This document shows, in pieces, positions 42,257-49,886 of a DNA stretch of 64,000 bases. The translations under genes and the position numbers were made by a program. This DNA is from Hoeflea prorocentri (GTDB taxonomy: Bacteria; Pseudomonadota; Alphaproteobacteria; Rhizobiales; Rhizobiaceae): contig NZ_JAPJZI010000001.1 of NCBI RefSeq assembly GCF_027944115.1, positions 62,001 to 126,000 of the forward strand, in the 5' to 3' direction. Numbering within the stretch: the stretch's first letter is position 1; the number at the start of each line of letters is the position of its first letter. Below the pieces are notes generated by a model, which worked only from the letters and a program-made list of their open reading frames with translations, ran no database searches and was not told the origin of the DNA.

Positions 42257-44191
42257 CTACCCCGCCTTGTTGACGCGCATATACCACTCGACCAGACGGC
42301 GCACCTGTCGCCTTGTGTAGTCGCGCTCGATCATGCGCTCGACAAACTCATGGTGTTTGGCGTCGGCTTCCTTGTCGCGCTTGGCGCCGAAGCTGATCAC
42401 CGGCAGGAGATCCTCGACCTGTCCGAACATGCGTTTTTCGATCACACCGCGCAGCTTCTTGTATTTGCGCCAGTCCGGGTTCTTGCCCTGATTCTCAGCC
42501 CGCGCACGCAGCACGAATTTGACCACTTCGTTGCGGAAGTCCTTCGGATTGGTGATGCCGGCGGGCTTTTCGATCTTGGCCAGTTCCTGGTCGAGGATTT
42601 CGCGGTCGAACATCTGTCCGGTGTCCGGGTCCTTGTAGTCGTGTTCCTCGATCCAGGCGTCGGCGTAGGCGATGTAGCGGTCAAAGAGGTTCTGGCCGTA
42701 GTCGGAATAGGATTCCAGATAGGCTTTCTGGATCTCGTGGCCGATGAATTCCGCATAGCGCGGCATCAGATCGGCCTTGAGGAATTCCAGATAGCGGCCT
42801 TCGACCTCGTCGCTGAACTGCTCGCGCTTGATCGCCTGTTCGAGCACATACATCAGGTGCACAGGATCGGCGGCGATTTCCTCGGTGTCGTGGTTGAAGG
42901 TCTCGGAAAGCACCTTGAAGGCAAAGCGGGTCGATGTCCCGGTCATGCCCTCGTCGACGCCTGCGACATCGCGGTACTCCTGCAAAGATTTCGCATTGGG
43001 GTCCGTATCCTTCAGCGTTTCGCCGTCATAGATGCGCAGCTTGGAATGCAGCGTCGAGTTCTCGTGATCATGCAGGCGGGTCAGCACGCTGAAGCGCGCC
43101 ATGATGTCGAGCGTCTCCGGTGCGCATTTGGCGTCGCGCAAGGCGCTTCCGCCGAGCAGCTTCTTATAGATCAGCGCTTCCTCGGTGGCGCTCAGGCAAT
43201 AGGGCACCTTGACCACGGAGATGCGGTCGAGGAAGGCTTCATTGTTCTTGTTATTGCGGAACTGCTGCCATTCCGCCTCGTTGGAGTGGGCGACGATGAT
43301 GCCGTGATAAGGGAATGCGCCGATGTTTTCGGTGCCGACATAGGATCCTTCCTGCGTCGCGGTGAGCAGCGGATGCAGCACCTTGATCGGCGCCTTGAAC
43401 ATCTCGACGAACTCCAGCATGCCCTGTGTGGTCCGGTTCAGGCCACCGGAATAGCTGTAGGCGTCCGGATCGTTCTGGCTGAGATGCTCCAGCTTGCGTA
43501 TATCGAGTTTGCCGACGAGAGAAGAAACATCCTGGTTGTTCTCGTCGCCCGGCTCCGTCTTCGCAACGCCGATCTGGCGCAGCTTGGAAGGATACAGCTT
43601 GACGATGGAGAATTTTGAGATGTCGCCGTCATATTCGTCGAGGCGCTTGACCGCCCAGGGCGATATCAGACCGGTCAGCAGGCGTCTTGGAATATTGTAT
43701 TTATCCTCCAGCAGATCGCTCATCCGGTCGGGGCTGAAAAGACCCATGGGGGATTCAAAAACCGGGCTGATCTCGTCGCCTGCCTTCAAGACATAGATGG
43801 GCTCGTGCTCCATCAGTTTCTTGAGGATTTCCGCGACGGTCGATTTGCCGCCGCCGACGGGTCCGAGCAGGTAAAGGATCTGCTTGCGTTCTTCCAGACC
43901 CTGCGATGCGTGGCGGAAGAAGCCGACGATGCGTTCGATCGTTTCTTCCATGCCGTAGAGTTCGGCAAAGGCGGGGTATCGCTTTATGGTCCGGTTTAGG
44001 AAAAGGCGGCTCAGTCGTTGATCCTGACTGGTGTCGATCAACTCGGGTTCGCCGATTGCTGTGATCATTCTTTCGGCTGCGGTTGCCCGCATGGCCGGGT
44101 CGTCGCGGCAGGCCAGCAAATAGTCCTGCAAGGTCATCTCTTCCACCTTGGTTCGGTCGTAAACCTCGGAATGCAGAGAAAACACGTCCAT
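42257..44191 (-). CDS. PrkA-family serine protein kinase / AAA+ protein (YeaG)
   Basis: A 644-residue protein with an N-terminal AAA+ core: Walker A LGPVGGGKSTVAEIL near residue 105, and DEISPVFESPMGLFSP near 140. The C-terminal PrkA kinase-like region contains RAENQGKNPDWRKYKKLRGVIEKRMF near 575. Family members phosphorylate proteins or act as AAA+ proteases during starvation. It is first gene of the prkA-yeaH-spoVR operon. In E. coli yeaGH is nitrogen-starvation induced; I see no clear sigma-54 or EcfG site in the 376 bases upstream here. Confidence 0.95.
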   Translation of the reverse strand: MDVFSLHSEVYDRTKVEEMTLQDYLLACRDDPAMRATAAERMITAIGEPELIDTSQDQRLSRLFLNRTIKRYPAFAELYGMEETIERIVGFFRHASQGLEERKQILYLLGPVGGGKSTVAEILKKLMEHEPIYVLKAGDEISPVFESPMGLFSPDRMSDLLEDKYNIPRRLLTGLISPWAVKRLDEYDGDISKFSIVKLYPSKLRQIGVAKTEPGDENNQDVSSLVGKLDIRKLEHLSQNDPDAYSYSGGLNRTTQGMLEFVEMFKAPIKVLHPLLTATQEGSYVGTENIGAFPYHGIIVAHSNEAEWQQFRNNKNNEAFLDRISVVKVPYCLSATEEALIYKKLLGGSALRDAKCAPETLDIMARFSVLTRLHDHENSTLHSKLRIYDGETLKDTDPNAKSLQEYRDVAGVDEGMTGTSTRFAFKVLSETFNHDTEEIAADPVHLMYVLEQAIKREQFSDEVEGRYLEFLKADLMPRYAEFIGHEIQKAYLESYSDYGQNLFDRYIAYADAWIEEHDYKDPDTGQMFDREILDQELAKIEKPAGITNPKDFRNEVVKFVLRARAENQGKNPDWRKYKKLRGVIEKRMFGQVEDLLPVISFGAKRDKEADAKHHEFVERMIERDYTRRQVRRLVEWYMRVNKAG

Positions 44192-44567
44192 GATCCTCGT
44201 CCTTTCCTAGTGCCTTGGTCGTCTCCCCAAATTGTCGCCCTGGTATCAAAGTAATATGTGGTGCCGGTCTTCGTATTTGGCGAATCAACTCAAGTTGAAA
44301 ACAGATTGCACTGCAGCGCACGCGGCGCCGGGGCATCTTCGCCTGACCAGGGAACCGTTGAATCCAACTTGCCCACCCACATGCCGACGGTTCGTCAAGG
44401 GCAACATGATTCGATGTGGAGTATAACACAGCTAAGTCAATTGCTGCTGCGTGTATTGCGGTCACTTATGTCTCACGACAGAGTAACAGACCCGGACTGC
44501 GGCAATAAGGCGCTGCATATGGACCACAAAACGCGGTCGCACATTTATGAATATCGATGGAAACTGA
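44192..44567. other. Non-coding stretch between prkA and tRNA-Val
   Basis: No convincing gene, repeat or hairpin-terminator is visible in these 376 bases. It should hold the prkA promoter (minus strand). Several short reading frames occur but have no ribosome sites. Confidence 0.5.
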
Positions 44568-44642
44568 TGGTGGGCGGTACTGGGATTGAACCAGTGACCC
44601 CTACGATGTCAACGTAGTGCTCTCCCGCTGAGCTAACCGCCC
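44568..44642 (-). tRNA. tRNA-Val (GAC)
   Basis: The minus strand folds as a complete 75-base tRNA: acceptor GGGCGGT/ACCGCCC, D-arm GCTCAGCGGGAGAGC, anticodon stem CTACG/CGTAG with loop TTGACAT (anticodon GAC, plus-strand 44608-44610), and T-arm with GGTTCAATCC. The 3' CCA is encoded (44570-44568). A promoter-like TTGACC (44685-44680) and TGTATG (44661-44656), 18 bases apart, lie just upstream. Confidence 0.97.
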
Positions 44643-44712
44643 ATCCGACCGGCCGCATACACCATAAAAGGGGCGCGGTGGTCAAGCCTCATTCGGTCGA
44701 TTGAGCGGATAA

Positions 44713-45072
44713 TTATGCGGCCTGGAGGATCTTTTCAACCTCGTTGACGAGGTCGCGCAAATGGAACGGCTTGGAAAGGACCGTGGCGTTCTTCGGGGCA
44801 TTTGATTCCGGGTTCAGCGCAACGGCGGCAAAGCCGGTGATGAACATGACTTTCAGGTCCGGATCGAGCTCGGTTGCGCGGCGCGCCAGTTCGATGCCGT
44901 CCATTTCCGGCATGACGATATCGGTAAGCAGCAGTGAAAACGGCTCCTCGCGCAGGCGTTCATAGGCGCTTGCGCCATTGTCATAGGACTGGACGGCATA
45001 TCCCGCCTTTTCCAGTGCCTTGACGAGAAAACGACGCATGTCGTTGTCGTCTTCAGCAAGTAGTATTTTCAT
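44713..45072 (-). CDS. cpdR: Response regulator CpdR
   Basis: A 119-residue single-domain receiver with no output domain. The acidic pocket is Asp8/Asp9, the phosphoacceptor is Asp51 (LLLTDIVMPEMDG), the switch Thr is in FITGFAAV near 78, and Lys101 is in SKPF. The sequence and length match CpdR, which in its unphosphorylated form directs ClpXP to degrade cell-cycle proteins such as CtrA regulators and PopA-dependent substrates. ATG 45072 has GGAGCGGT upstream. An upstream in-frame extension is open but lacks a start signal. The neighbouring N-formylglutamate amidohydrolase gene is the usual rhizobial arrangement. Confidence 0.93.
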   Translation of the reverse strand: MKILLAEDDNDMRRFLVKALEKAGYAVQSYDNGASAYERLREEPFSLLLTDIVMPEMDGIELARRATELDPDLKVMFITGFAAVALNPESNAPKNATVLSKPFHLRDLVNEVEKILQAA

Positions 45073-45376
45073 ACCGCTCCTCATGCCCTTCCATCCTGTG
45101 CCTGTACCCTTTGCGCTCGCCGGGTTGAACAGAACAGGCCGTATCTGCCCCGTTTTTGGGGATTCATCGGGACTGCGCTTACCACGCAGGGTTGGCCCAT
45201 TCAAACCTGACGAGGTAAATATCGGGTGAATTTGCGTCGCTGGCACGCCACATTTTATATGGTTTTGACATGTTTTTTTATGACAACCGCTCACGATAGC
45301 GCCAACCGCCGTACGATCTATGGACTTGGCCGCTTTCAACTGGCAACATATCAAATAGGGCGTGATTTGGAGGAAT
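45073..45376. other. Divergent regulatory region between cpdR and the amidohydrolase gene
   Basis: No gene is apparent in these 304 bases. A TTGACA hexamer (about 45266-45271, plus strand) may be the -35 of the rightward promoter, but I find no well-spaced -10. The end holds repeated GGGCGTGA/GGGCGTAA words around the small upstream reading frame described next. Confidence 0.4.
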
Positions 45377-45421
45377 ATGGGCGTGACCGGCATAGGGCGT
45401 AACTCGGAGGCAATCCATTGA
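45377..45421 (+). CDS. 14-codon upstream ORF overlapping the amidohydrolase start
   Basis: ATG 45377 has GGAGG 4-8 bases upstream and opens a frame of 14 codons (MGVTGIGRNSEAIH) ending in TGA 45419-45421. The stop overlaps the TTG start of the amidohydrolase (TTGA). It is out of frame with the main gene, so it is not a simple start error. It may couple translation of the TTG-initiated gene or act as a leader peptide. Confidence 0.45.
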   Translation: MGVTGIGRNSEAIH

Positions 45422-46302
45422 TCGAGGACGCTTTTTCCGATCACCCTCCGTTTGAGATACGCCAGCCAGCCACTCAAACCGTTCCGTTTGTCTTCAATTC
45501 TCCGCATAGCGGCCGTGTCTATCCGGATGCCTTCCTGTCAAATTCCCGCCTCGACCGGCATTCTATCCGGCGTTCGGAAGACTATTATGTCGACCAGCTT
45601 TTCGACGCGTCTCCGCAGATTGGCGCACCGCTGCTTGCGGCGCATTTTCCGCGCGCCTTTATCGACGTGAACCGTGAGCCCTACGAGCTTGATCCGCGCA
45701 TGTTCGAGGGCCGTATCCCGCCCTTTGTCAATTCGAATTCCATGCGGGTGGCCGGCGGCCTGGGCACGATCCCGAAGCTGGTGGCGGAAAACATGGAAAT
45801 CTACAGGAAACGGTTTGCGATCGAGGATGCGCTTGAGCGCATCGACCGGCTCTACCGTCCCTATCACGACCGGCTGCGCCGCCTTATGGTCAAAACCCAT
45901 GCGCGTTTCGGCTATGGTGTGCTGGTGGACTGCCATTCCATGCCGGCGAGTGCCCAATCCGGCAATAAAAACCGGCCGGACTTCGTGATCGGTGACCGTT
46001 ACGGTACAAGCGCGACGGAAGCCCTGTCACAACTGGCGGTCTCCATCCTTCAGGATCTTGGATATACGGTATCGCGCAACAAGCCCTATGCCGGAGGGTT
46101 CATCACCGAACACTACGGACGTCCGGCGCGAGGTCTGCATGCCATTCAGATTGAAATCAACCGTGGTCTCTACGTCAATGAGCAGACATTTGAGAAGACG
46201 GAAGGTTTTGAGGAGCTGCGCGCCGACCTGATCCGCTTCATGAGCCTTGTAACCGACTATTTCGCCAGCGACTTCAGTGATGTTGCGCTGGCCGCCGAAT
46301 AG
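45418..46302 (+). CDS. N-formylglutamate amidohydrolase
   Basis: A 294-residue zinc-dependent-type hydrolase of the HutG2 family, which releases formate from N-formyl-L-glutamate, or acts on related N-formyl compounds. Landmarks are FVFNSPHSGRVYPDAFL near residue 22, RAFIDVNREPYELDPRMF near 81, VDCHSMP near 170, and ITEHYGRPARGLHAIQIEINR near 228. The start is TTG 45418; GGAGG lies 8 bases upstream. A 14-codon ORF overlaps the start. The rest of a histidine-degradation pathway is not in the window. Confidence 0.9.
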   Translation: MIEDAFSDHPPFEIRQPATQTVPFVFNSPHSGRVYPDAFLSNSRLDRHSIRRSEDYYVDQLFDASPQIGAPLLAAHFPRAFIDVNREPYELDPRMFEGRIPPFVNSNSMRVAGGLGTIPKLVAENMEIYRKRFAIEDALERIDRLYRPYHDRLRRLMVKTHARFGYGVLVDCHSMPASAQSGNKNRPDFVIGDRYGTSATEALSQLAVSILQDLGYTVSRNKPYAGGFITEHYGRPARGLHAIQIEINRGLYVNEQTFEKTEGFEELRADLIRFMSLVTDYFASDFSDVALAAE

Positions 46303-46324
46303 GCACCCGTCGTCGCGATTATCC

Positions 46325-46405
46325 AAAAAAAAGACCGCGCCATATGGAGCGGTCAAATCTAGGGAGGAAACGCCCAATAAGGGCATTTGCAGCAATTTGG
46401 CTGCA
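46325..46405 (-). ncRNA. mmgR: MmgR/suhB-type (alpha-r8) small RNA
   Basis: A complete small transcription unit is visible on the minus strand. TTGACT (46439-46434) and TACATT (46416-46411) with 17-base spacing form a near-consensus promoter. Transcription should start near 46405. The RNA contains GGGCGTTTCCTCCCTAG, a C/U-rich anti-Shine-Dalgarno single-stranded segment, and ends with the hairpin GACCGCTCC...GCGCGGTC and eight T (46332-46325), giving about 80 bases. This matches the rhizobial sRNA known as MmgR or the suhB motif, an Hfq-binding RNA linked to polyhydroxybutyrate and carbon/nitrogen balance in Sinorhizobium. The position beside an inositol-monophosphatase-family gene is also as expected. 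Confidence 0.88.
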
Positions 46406-46564
46406 TCGCGAATGTATTGCTGCGCTGCACAAAAGTCAAGGGATGAACAGATTTTTTTCGCAGGCGCAACATAAACCCATCTTCATCAAAAGCTAGAAAA
46501 TCGTCGCCCTTTGCCATATCGCTGCGGGGCAACATCATGCCGAACCTTCGCCTGGGACACTTAT

Positions 46565-47338
46565 ATGCAGCCTGATCTGGACTTTTTTCATGAGCTGGCC
46601 GATGCCGCCGCAAAGGAAACCCTGCCGCGTTTCCGAACCAACGCCGCCGTGACCAACAAGCTTGAGAGCGGTTTTGATCCTGTTACGGAGGCAGACCGAT
46701 CCGCAGAGGCGGCGATCCGTGCATTGATCAAGGAAAACTTTCCCGACCATGGCATCATGGGCGAAGAGTATGGCAGCGAGGGGCTGGATGCAGAATATGT
46801 TTGGGTCATCGACCCGGTAGACGGCACGCGCGCATTCATTTCGGGTCTACCGGTTTGGGGCACGCTGATCGGCCTTTATCGGAACGGGCGCTCCATCGCG
46901 GGCCTGATGGATCAGCCTTTTACCGGCGAGCGTTATCTCGCCGATCAAAACGGAGCAATCTACCGGGGTCCGGACGGGCAGCGCACGATCCACGCGCGTG
47001 ACTGCGGCGACCTGTCGGCCGCGACCTTGTTTACGACGTCGCCGCATCTGTTCCTGCCGGAAGAGTTTCCGTTTTACCGCGCGGTTGAAGAGCGGGTGAA
47101 CCTGTTTCGCTACGGCTGCGATTGCTACGCCTACACGCTGGTTGCCGCCGGACATGCGGATCTCGTCATTGAAAACGGCCTGCAGGCCTATGATGTAGGT
47201 GGATTGATTGCGATATTGGAAGCGGCCGGCGCAGTGATGACCGACTGGCAGGGCGGGCGTCCGGAGCAGGGCGGCAACATCATAGCTGCCGGCAGCCGAA
47301 CAGTGCATGCCGAGGCCCTGGAACTGCTAAACGGTTAG
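46565..47338 (+). CDS. hisN: Inositol-monophosphatase family protein, probable histidinol-phosphatase
   Basis: A 257-residue Mg-dependent phosphatase. It has the family's metal motifs GEEYGSEG near residue 66 and DPVDGTRAFISGLPVWGTLIGL near 84, and the C-terminal motif AYDVGGLIAILEAAGA near 215. The ARAFISG/VWGTLIG version is typical of the HisN group, which removes phosphate from histidinol phosphate. A general sugar phosphatase role remains possible. The start is ATG 46565; an 18-codon extension without a ribosome site is rejected. The MmgR-like sRNA lies upstream on the opposite strand. Confidence 0.85.
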   Translation: MQPDLDFFHELADAAAKETLPRFRTNAAVTNKLESGFDPVTEADRSAEAAIRALIKENFPDHGIMGEEYGSEGLDAEYVWVIDPVDGTRAFISGLPVWGTLIGLYRNGRSIAGLMDQPFTGERYLADQNGAIYRGPDGQRTIHARDCGDLSAATLFTTSPHLFLPEEFPFYRAVEERVNLFRYGCDCYAYTLVAAGHADLVIENGLQAYDVGGLIAILEAAGAVMTDWQGGRPEQGGNIIAAGSRTVHAEALELLNG

Positions 47339-47343
47339 ACAGG

Positions 47344-48306
47344 TCAGGCTTCGCCGGGAAGAAAGGCCCTGATGCCGGCAAGGACCTGTTCGCGGTAGAT
47401 ATCGGTTTCCTGGAACAGCTCATGTTTGGCGTGGTCGATCGTGATCAGTTCGCTGGCGCGAAAATGCGATGCGATCTGTTCGATCTCCTGAATGGGGACA
47501 ATCGAATCCGCACCGGCGCCGAAGATGAGTGTCGGGATCCGGACAGACGCAAGATGAGCCGGATCGTGGATCCGCTTCATTGTCTTGAAGGACTCAGCCA
47601 GCCAGCGGAAAGTCGGGCCGCCCAATATGAAATCAGGGCATACGTCATAGATGGCCCGGTTGCGATTGAACCGCGCCCGATCCGATGTCAGCGCGTTGTC
47701 CTCAAAGGTGAGATTTCGCTGCTTTGTCCCGGTTGTTGATTTTCGGCCCAATCCGATCAGGCTCGCGGCCCGCACAAGCAAGCGCAATACCGTTCCGTCA
47801 TATTTACCCGGATGCATGCCGACAAATGGCGAGGTGAGCACCATGCGCTCGACCCGGTTGGCAAGGCGTGGGGCGGCCGACAGCGCAATCAGGCCGCCGG
47901 TTGAGTGCGCGACGATAAAAAAAGGAAGGCGGGTGTCTGGCAAGACGATGTTTTCAAGGAAATACTCAAGATCGCTCTCATAATCGGCGAAGCGCTGGAC
48001 ATGGCCGGCGTTCGATCCTTGCAGCAGGCGCTCGGAACCGCCCTGACCGCGCCAGTCGAAGGTGGCGACCCAAAGGCCGGCCTCGGTAAGGTCGCGGATG
48101 GTTTCATAATACTTTTCTATGGTTTCGTTGCGGCCCTGTAGCAGGACAACAGTGCCCTTGGCTCTCGTAACCTCGGATCGGAACAGGGCGTAACGCAGCC
48201 GCTTGCCGTCGCCTGTTTCGAAAAATCCCGATGTTGCGTTCTTCGGAGCCGGGTTGTCCGGCGTGTCGTGAATCGCACAGGTGCTGATCGGAGCTTTTTT
48301 ATCCAT
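47344..48306 (-). CDS. Alpha/beta hydrolase, lysophospholipase/monoglyceride-lipase-like
   Basis: A 320-residue serine hydrolase of the S33/Hydrolase_4 group. It shows VLLQGRNETIEKYYETI near 55, the FDWRGQGGSERL segment near 83, the nucleophile elbow AHSTGG with Ser135, probable acid Asp in FGAGADSIVPIQE near 265, and base His in DHAKHELFQE near 295. It resembles PldB-like lysophospholipases. No signal peptide. The ATG has TGAGG just upstream, and the end of a 256-bp MITE-like element lies directly behind that ribosome site, so the native promoter is displaced or replaced. Confidence 0.88.
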   Translation of the reverse strand: MDKKAPISTCAIHDTPDNPAPKNATSGFFETGDGKRLRYALFRSEVTRAKGTVVLLQGRNETIEKYYETIRDLTEAGLWVATFDWRGQGGSERLLQGSNAGHVQRFADYESDLEYFLENIVLPDTRLPFFIVAHSTGGLIALSAAPRLANRVERMVLTSPFVGMHPGKYDGTVLRLLVRAASLIGLGRKSTTGTKQRNLTFEDNALTSDRARFNRNRAIYDVCPDFILGGPTFRWLAESFKTMKRIHDPAHLASVRIPTLIFGAGADSIVPIQEIEQIASHFRASELITIDHAKHELFQETDIYREQVLAGIRAFLPGEA

Positions 48307-48315
48307 GTTTCCTCA

Positions 48316-48571
48316 GGCTGTAGTGACTATTTAACCTATGCGCCAGCGTGGCCCGTTTTGTTTCTGGCCAGGCGCAAAATGCGCCGTAGTGCAGGCCACT
48401 TCAAGCATTTTGCAACGACGTCCAGAGACAAAATGGGCCTCGTGCCAAAAGGATTTGCCCATGATCGGCCCGTTTGTTGTCGAATATGCACCCGCATGTC
48501 CTTCCTCCTCACATACCGATCCTGAACACATCCGGACAAACCGGCACAAAGGTTAAATAGTCACTACAGCC
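48316..48571. mobile_element. MITE-like element with 21-bp perfect inverted termini
   Basis: The ends 48316-48336 and 48551-48571 are perfect inverted repeats (GGCTGTAGTGACTATTTAACC). Both are flanked by TCA (48313-48315 and 48572-48574), a likely 3-base target duplication; counting A/T pairs beyond the end the match extends to 23 bp. The 256-bp interior has no credible gene and several GC-rich partial palindromes. This is the form of a non-autonomous element mobilised by a transposase encoded elsewhere, perhaps of the IS5 group given the TNA-type duplication. I cannot name the family. Confidence 0.8.
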
Positions 48572-48644
48572 TCAAGCGCGGCAAGGCGTTGCAATCAAGG
48601 ATCAATAGGCGAAAACTGCATTGATTTTAGCCCTTCCGTCGTGT

Positions 48645-48674
48645 CTTGAAACAGTGAAATCGAGCTCCTACCTA
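48645..48674 (+). promoter_or_regulatory. Heat-shock (RpoH-type) promoter of hsp20
   Basis: CTTGAAA at 48645-48651 matches the sigma-32 -35 element exactly. About 14-16 bases further is TCCTACCTAT, an acceptable -10 of the CCCCATNT type. Transcription would start near 48680, giving a leader of about 95 bases. Confidence 0.65.
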
Positions 48675-48681
48675 TAGTCTG

Positions 48682-48775
48682 CAGGTGCCAAAACGGGCCT
48701 GCTGGCTGAATGTCCGCCCGGTAGCGGGGACATCAAAAGCCAAATGCAAACTGTCGCTCCATGGAGGACAAGACC
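48682..48775 (+). promoter_or_regulatory. ROSE-type RNA thermometer in the hsp20 leader
   Basis: The leader ends with a hairpin that masks the ribosome site: TGTCGCTCC (48752-48760) opposite GGAGGACA (48763-48770). The U(C/U)GCU segment facing AGGA, with an internal G-G opposition and one extra base, is the hallmark of ROSE elements of rhizobial small heat-shock genes. An upstream hairpin (ATGTCCGC/GCGGGGACAT, about 48708-48733) supports the multi-stem layout. Melting at high temperature would free the ribosome site. Confidence 0.7.
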
Positions 48776-49249
48776 ATGCGTCATGTCGATTTTTCACCCC
48801 TTTACCGTTCCACCGTCGGCTTCGACCGCCTGTTTACCATGCTGGACAGCCTTGCCCAGCCGGATCAGAGCCAGACCTATCCGCCCTATAATATCGAGAG
48901 AACCGGAGACAATTCCTACCGGATCACTATGGCCGTTGCCGGTTTTGGTGAAGACGACCTGTCGATTGAAGCCCGTGAGCATGTGCTGACGGTCAAGGGC
49001 GACAAGTCCGACAACAAGGATGGCGGTGAAGGCGAGTTTCTATACCGCGGAATTGCCAAGCGCACGTTCGAGCGCCGTTTCCAGCTCGCCGAATATGTTG
49101 AAGTCAAAGGCGCCAAGCTCGAAAACGGCCTGCTTCATGTGGATCTCGTCCGGGAAATTCCGGAAGCCATGAAACCGCGCCGCATTGAAATCACGGCCGA
49201 CAATTCTGTTGGCGCTGCCAAGCAGATCGAAGCCGAAACGGTTGCCTGA
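48776..49249 (+). CDS. Small heat-shock protein Hsp20 (IbpA family)
   Basis: A 157-residue alpha-crystallin-type chaperone that holds unfolded proteins. It begins [20 protein letters not shown], as class A rhizobial/IbpA-like proteins do. The alpha-crystallin domain runs from about [21 protein letters not shown] (40) to the [19 protein letters not shown] motif (near 120), with the conserved [14 protein letters not shown] strand near 93. Start is ATG 48776, 6 bases after GGAGGA; an in-frame ATG at 48761 lies inside the ribosome-site hairpin and is not used. It is a single gene with an RpoH-like promoter and RNA thermometer. Confidence 0.95.
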   Translation: MRHVDFSPLYRSTVGFDRLFTMLDSLAQPDQSQTYPPYNIERTGDNSYRITMAVAGFGEDDLSIEAREHVLTVKGDKSDNKDGGEGEFLYRGIAKRTFERRFQLAEYVEVKGAKLENGLLHVDLVREIPEAMKPRRIEITADNSVGAAKQIEAETVA

Positions 49250-49271
49250 GCCAAATCAGGCTGAAAAAGGA

Positions 49272-49295
49272 ACGGCGCCCCAGGGCGCCGTTTTT
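49272..49295 (+). terminator. Rho-independent terminator between hsp20 and the doxX gene
   Basis: ACGGCGCCC-CA-GGGCGCCGT (9-bp perfect stem) followed by TTTTT on the plus strand; an A-run precedes it, so it may also serve the leftward bufferin operon. Confidence 0.9.
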
Positions 49296-49313
49296 GTTTG
49301 CCGATCCGCCGGC

Positions 49314-49886
49314 TCAGGCATAGGCCAGACGTCGCCCGCTCCACCAACGCGAAACGATTGTGTCGAGTGACACCAGGCCCGGCCCCTTCAGGGCAACATA
49401 GATAAGCGGGAAGATCCAGAAAAGCCGTTGGTCGATGATCTGACCGGGCTGGCCATCGAACAGCGTGCCAAGAGCGACGCCATGGGCGGTCACATCGACA
49501 TAGGTCTGGACCACTATGAAGATAATCATCCCAACGGACCCCACCCGCGCAAAGAGGCCAAGAATGACGAGGATCGGCAGGATGAACTCGCCATAGGTGC
49601 CGGCAAAAACCATGAGGTGCGTGGTGAACGGCAGAGCTGCTGTGTCGTAGCCTGCCGCCTCGAAAGCCTTGCCCGCGATCTGTATATAGGCACCGTCCGA
49701 GATTTCGAAAAAGCCGCCAAAACCGTCCCCGACCTTAGTGAGAGCAGAATTCAGATAATAGGTGTAAAGGGTCGCCGCGATGATGAAGCGCGAAAGAAGC
49801 CCCAGAAACCAGCCATCCGTCAGCCGTTCCACGGTGTCGAACACGCCATCATGAATCCGGCGTAACAAGTCAATCAACGATGTCAT
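49314..49886 (-). CDS. DoxX-family membrane protein of the bufferin operon
   Basis: A 190-residue membrane protein with four helices. The DoxX pattern is clear: RFIIAATLYTYYLNSALTKVGDG in helix 1, then FAGTYGEFILPILVILGLFARVGSVGMI and a final RLFWIFPLIYVALKGPGLVSLD. DoxX proteins occur as last gene of bufferin-type operons and are thought to be redox or quinone-linked membrane partners. The start is ATG 49886, overlapping bufC by 17 bases; the open frame further upstream overlaps bufC and is rejected. Confidence 0.87.
   Translation of the reverse strand: MTSLIDLLRRIHDGVFDTVERLTDGWFLGLLSRFIIAATLYTYYLNSALTKVGDGFGGFFEISDGAYIQIAGKAFEAAGYDTAALPFTTHLMVFAGTYGEFILPILVILGLFARVGSVGMIIFIVVQTYVDVTAHGVALGTLFDGQPGQIIDQRLFWIFPLIYVALKGPGLVSLDTIVSRWWSGRRLAYA

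Noticed and set aside
42047-43618. 523-codon frame opposite prkA
   Set aside because: Antisense to a highly conserved kinase; no domain and no start signals.
46511-46564. Longer start for the histidinol-phosphatase-like gene
   Set aside because: Family members begin at the ATG at 46565, and the extension has no ribosome site.
48338-48549. Short open frames of 66-72 codons inside the MITE-like element
   Set aside because: They arise on both strands, have no ribosome sites and no family resemblance; the element looks non-coding.
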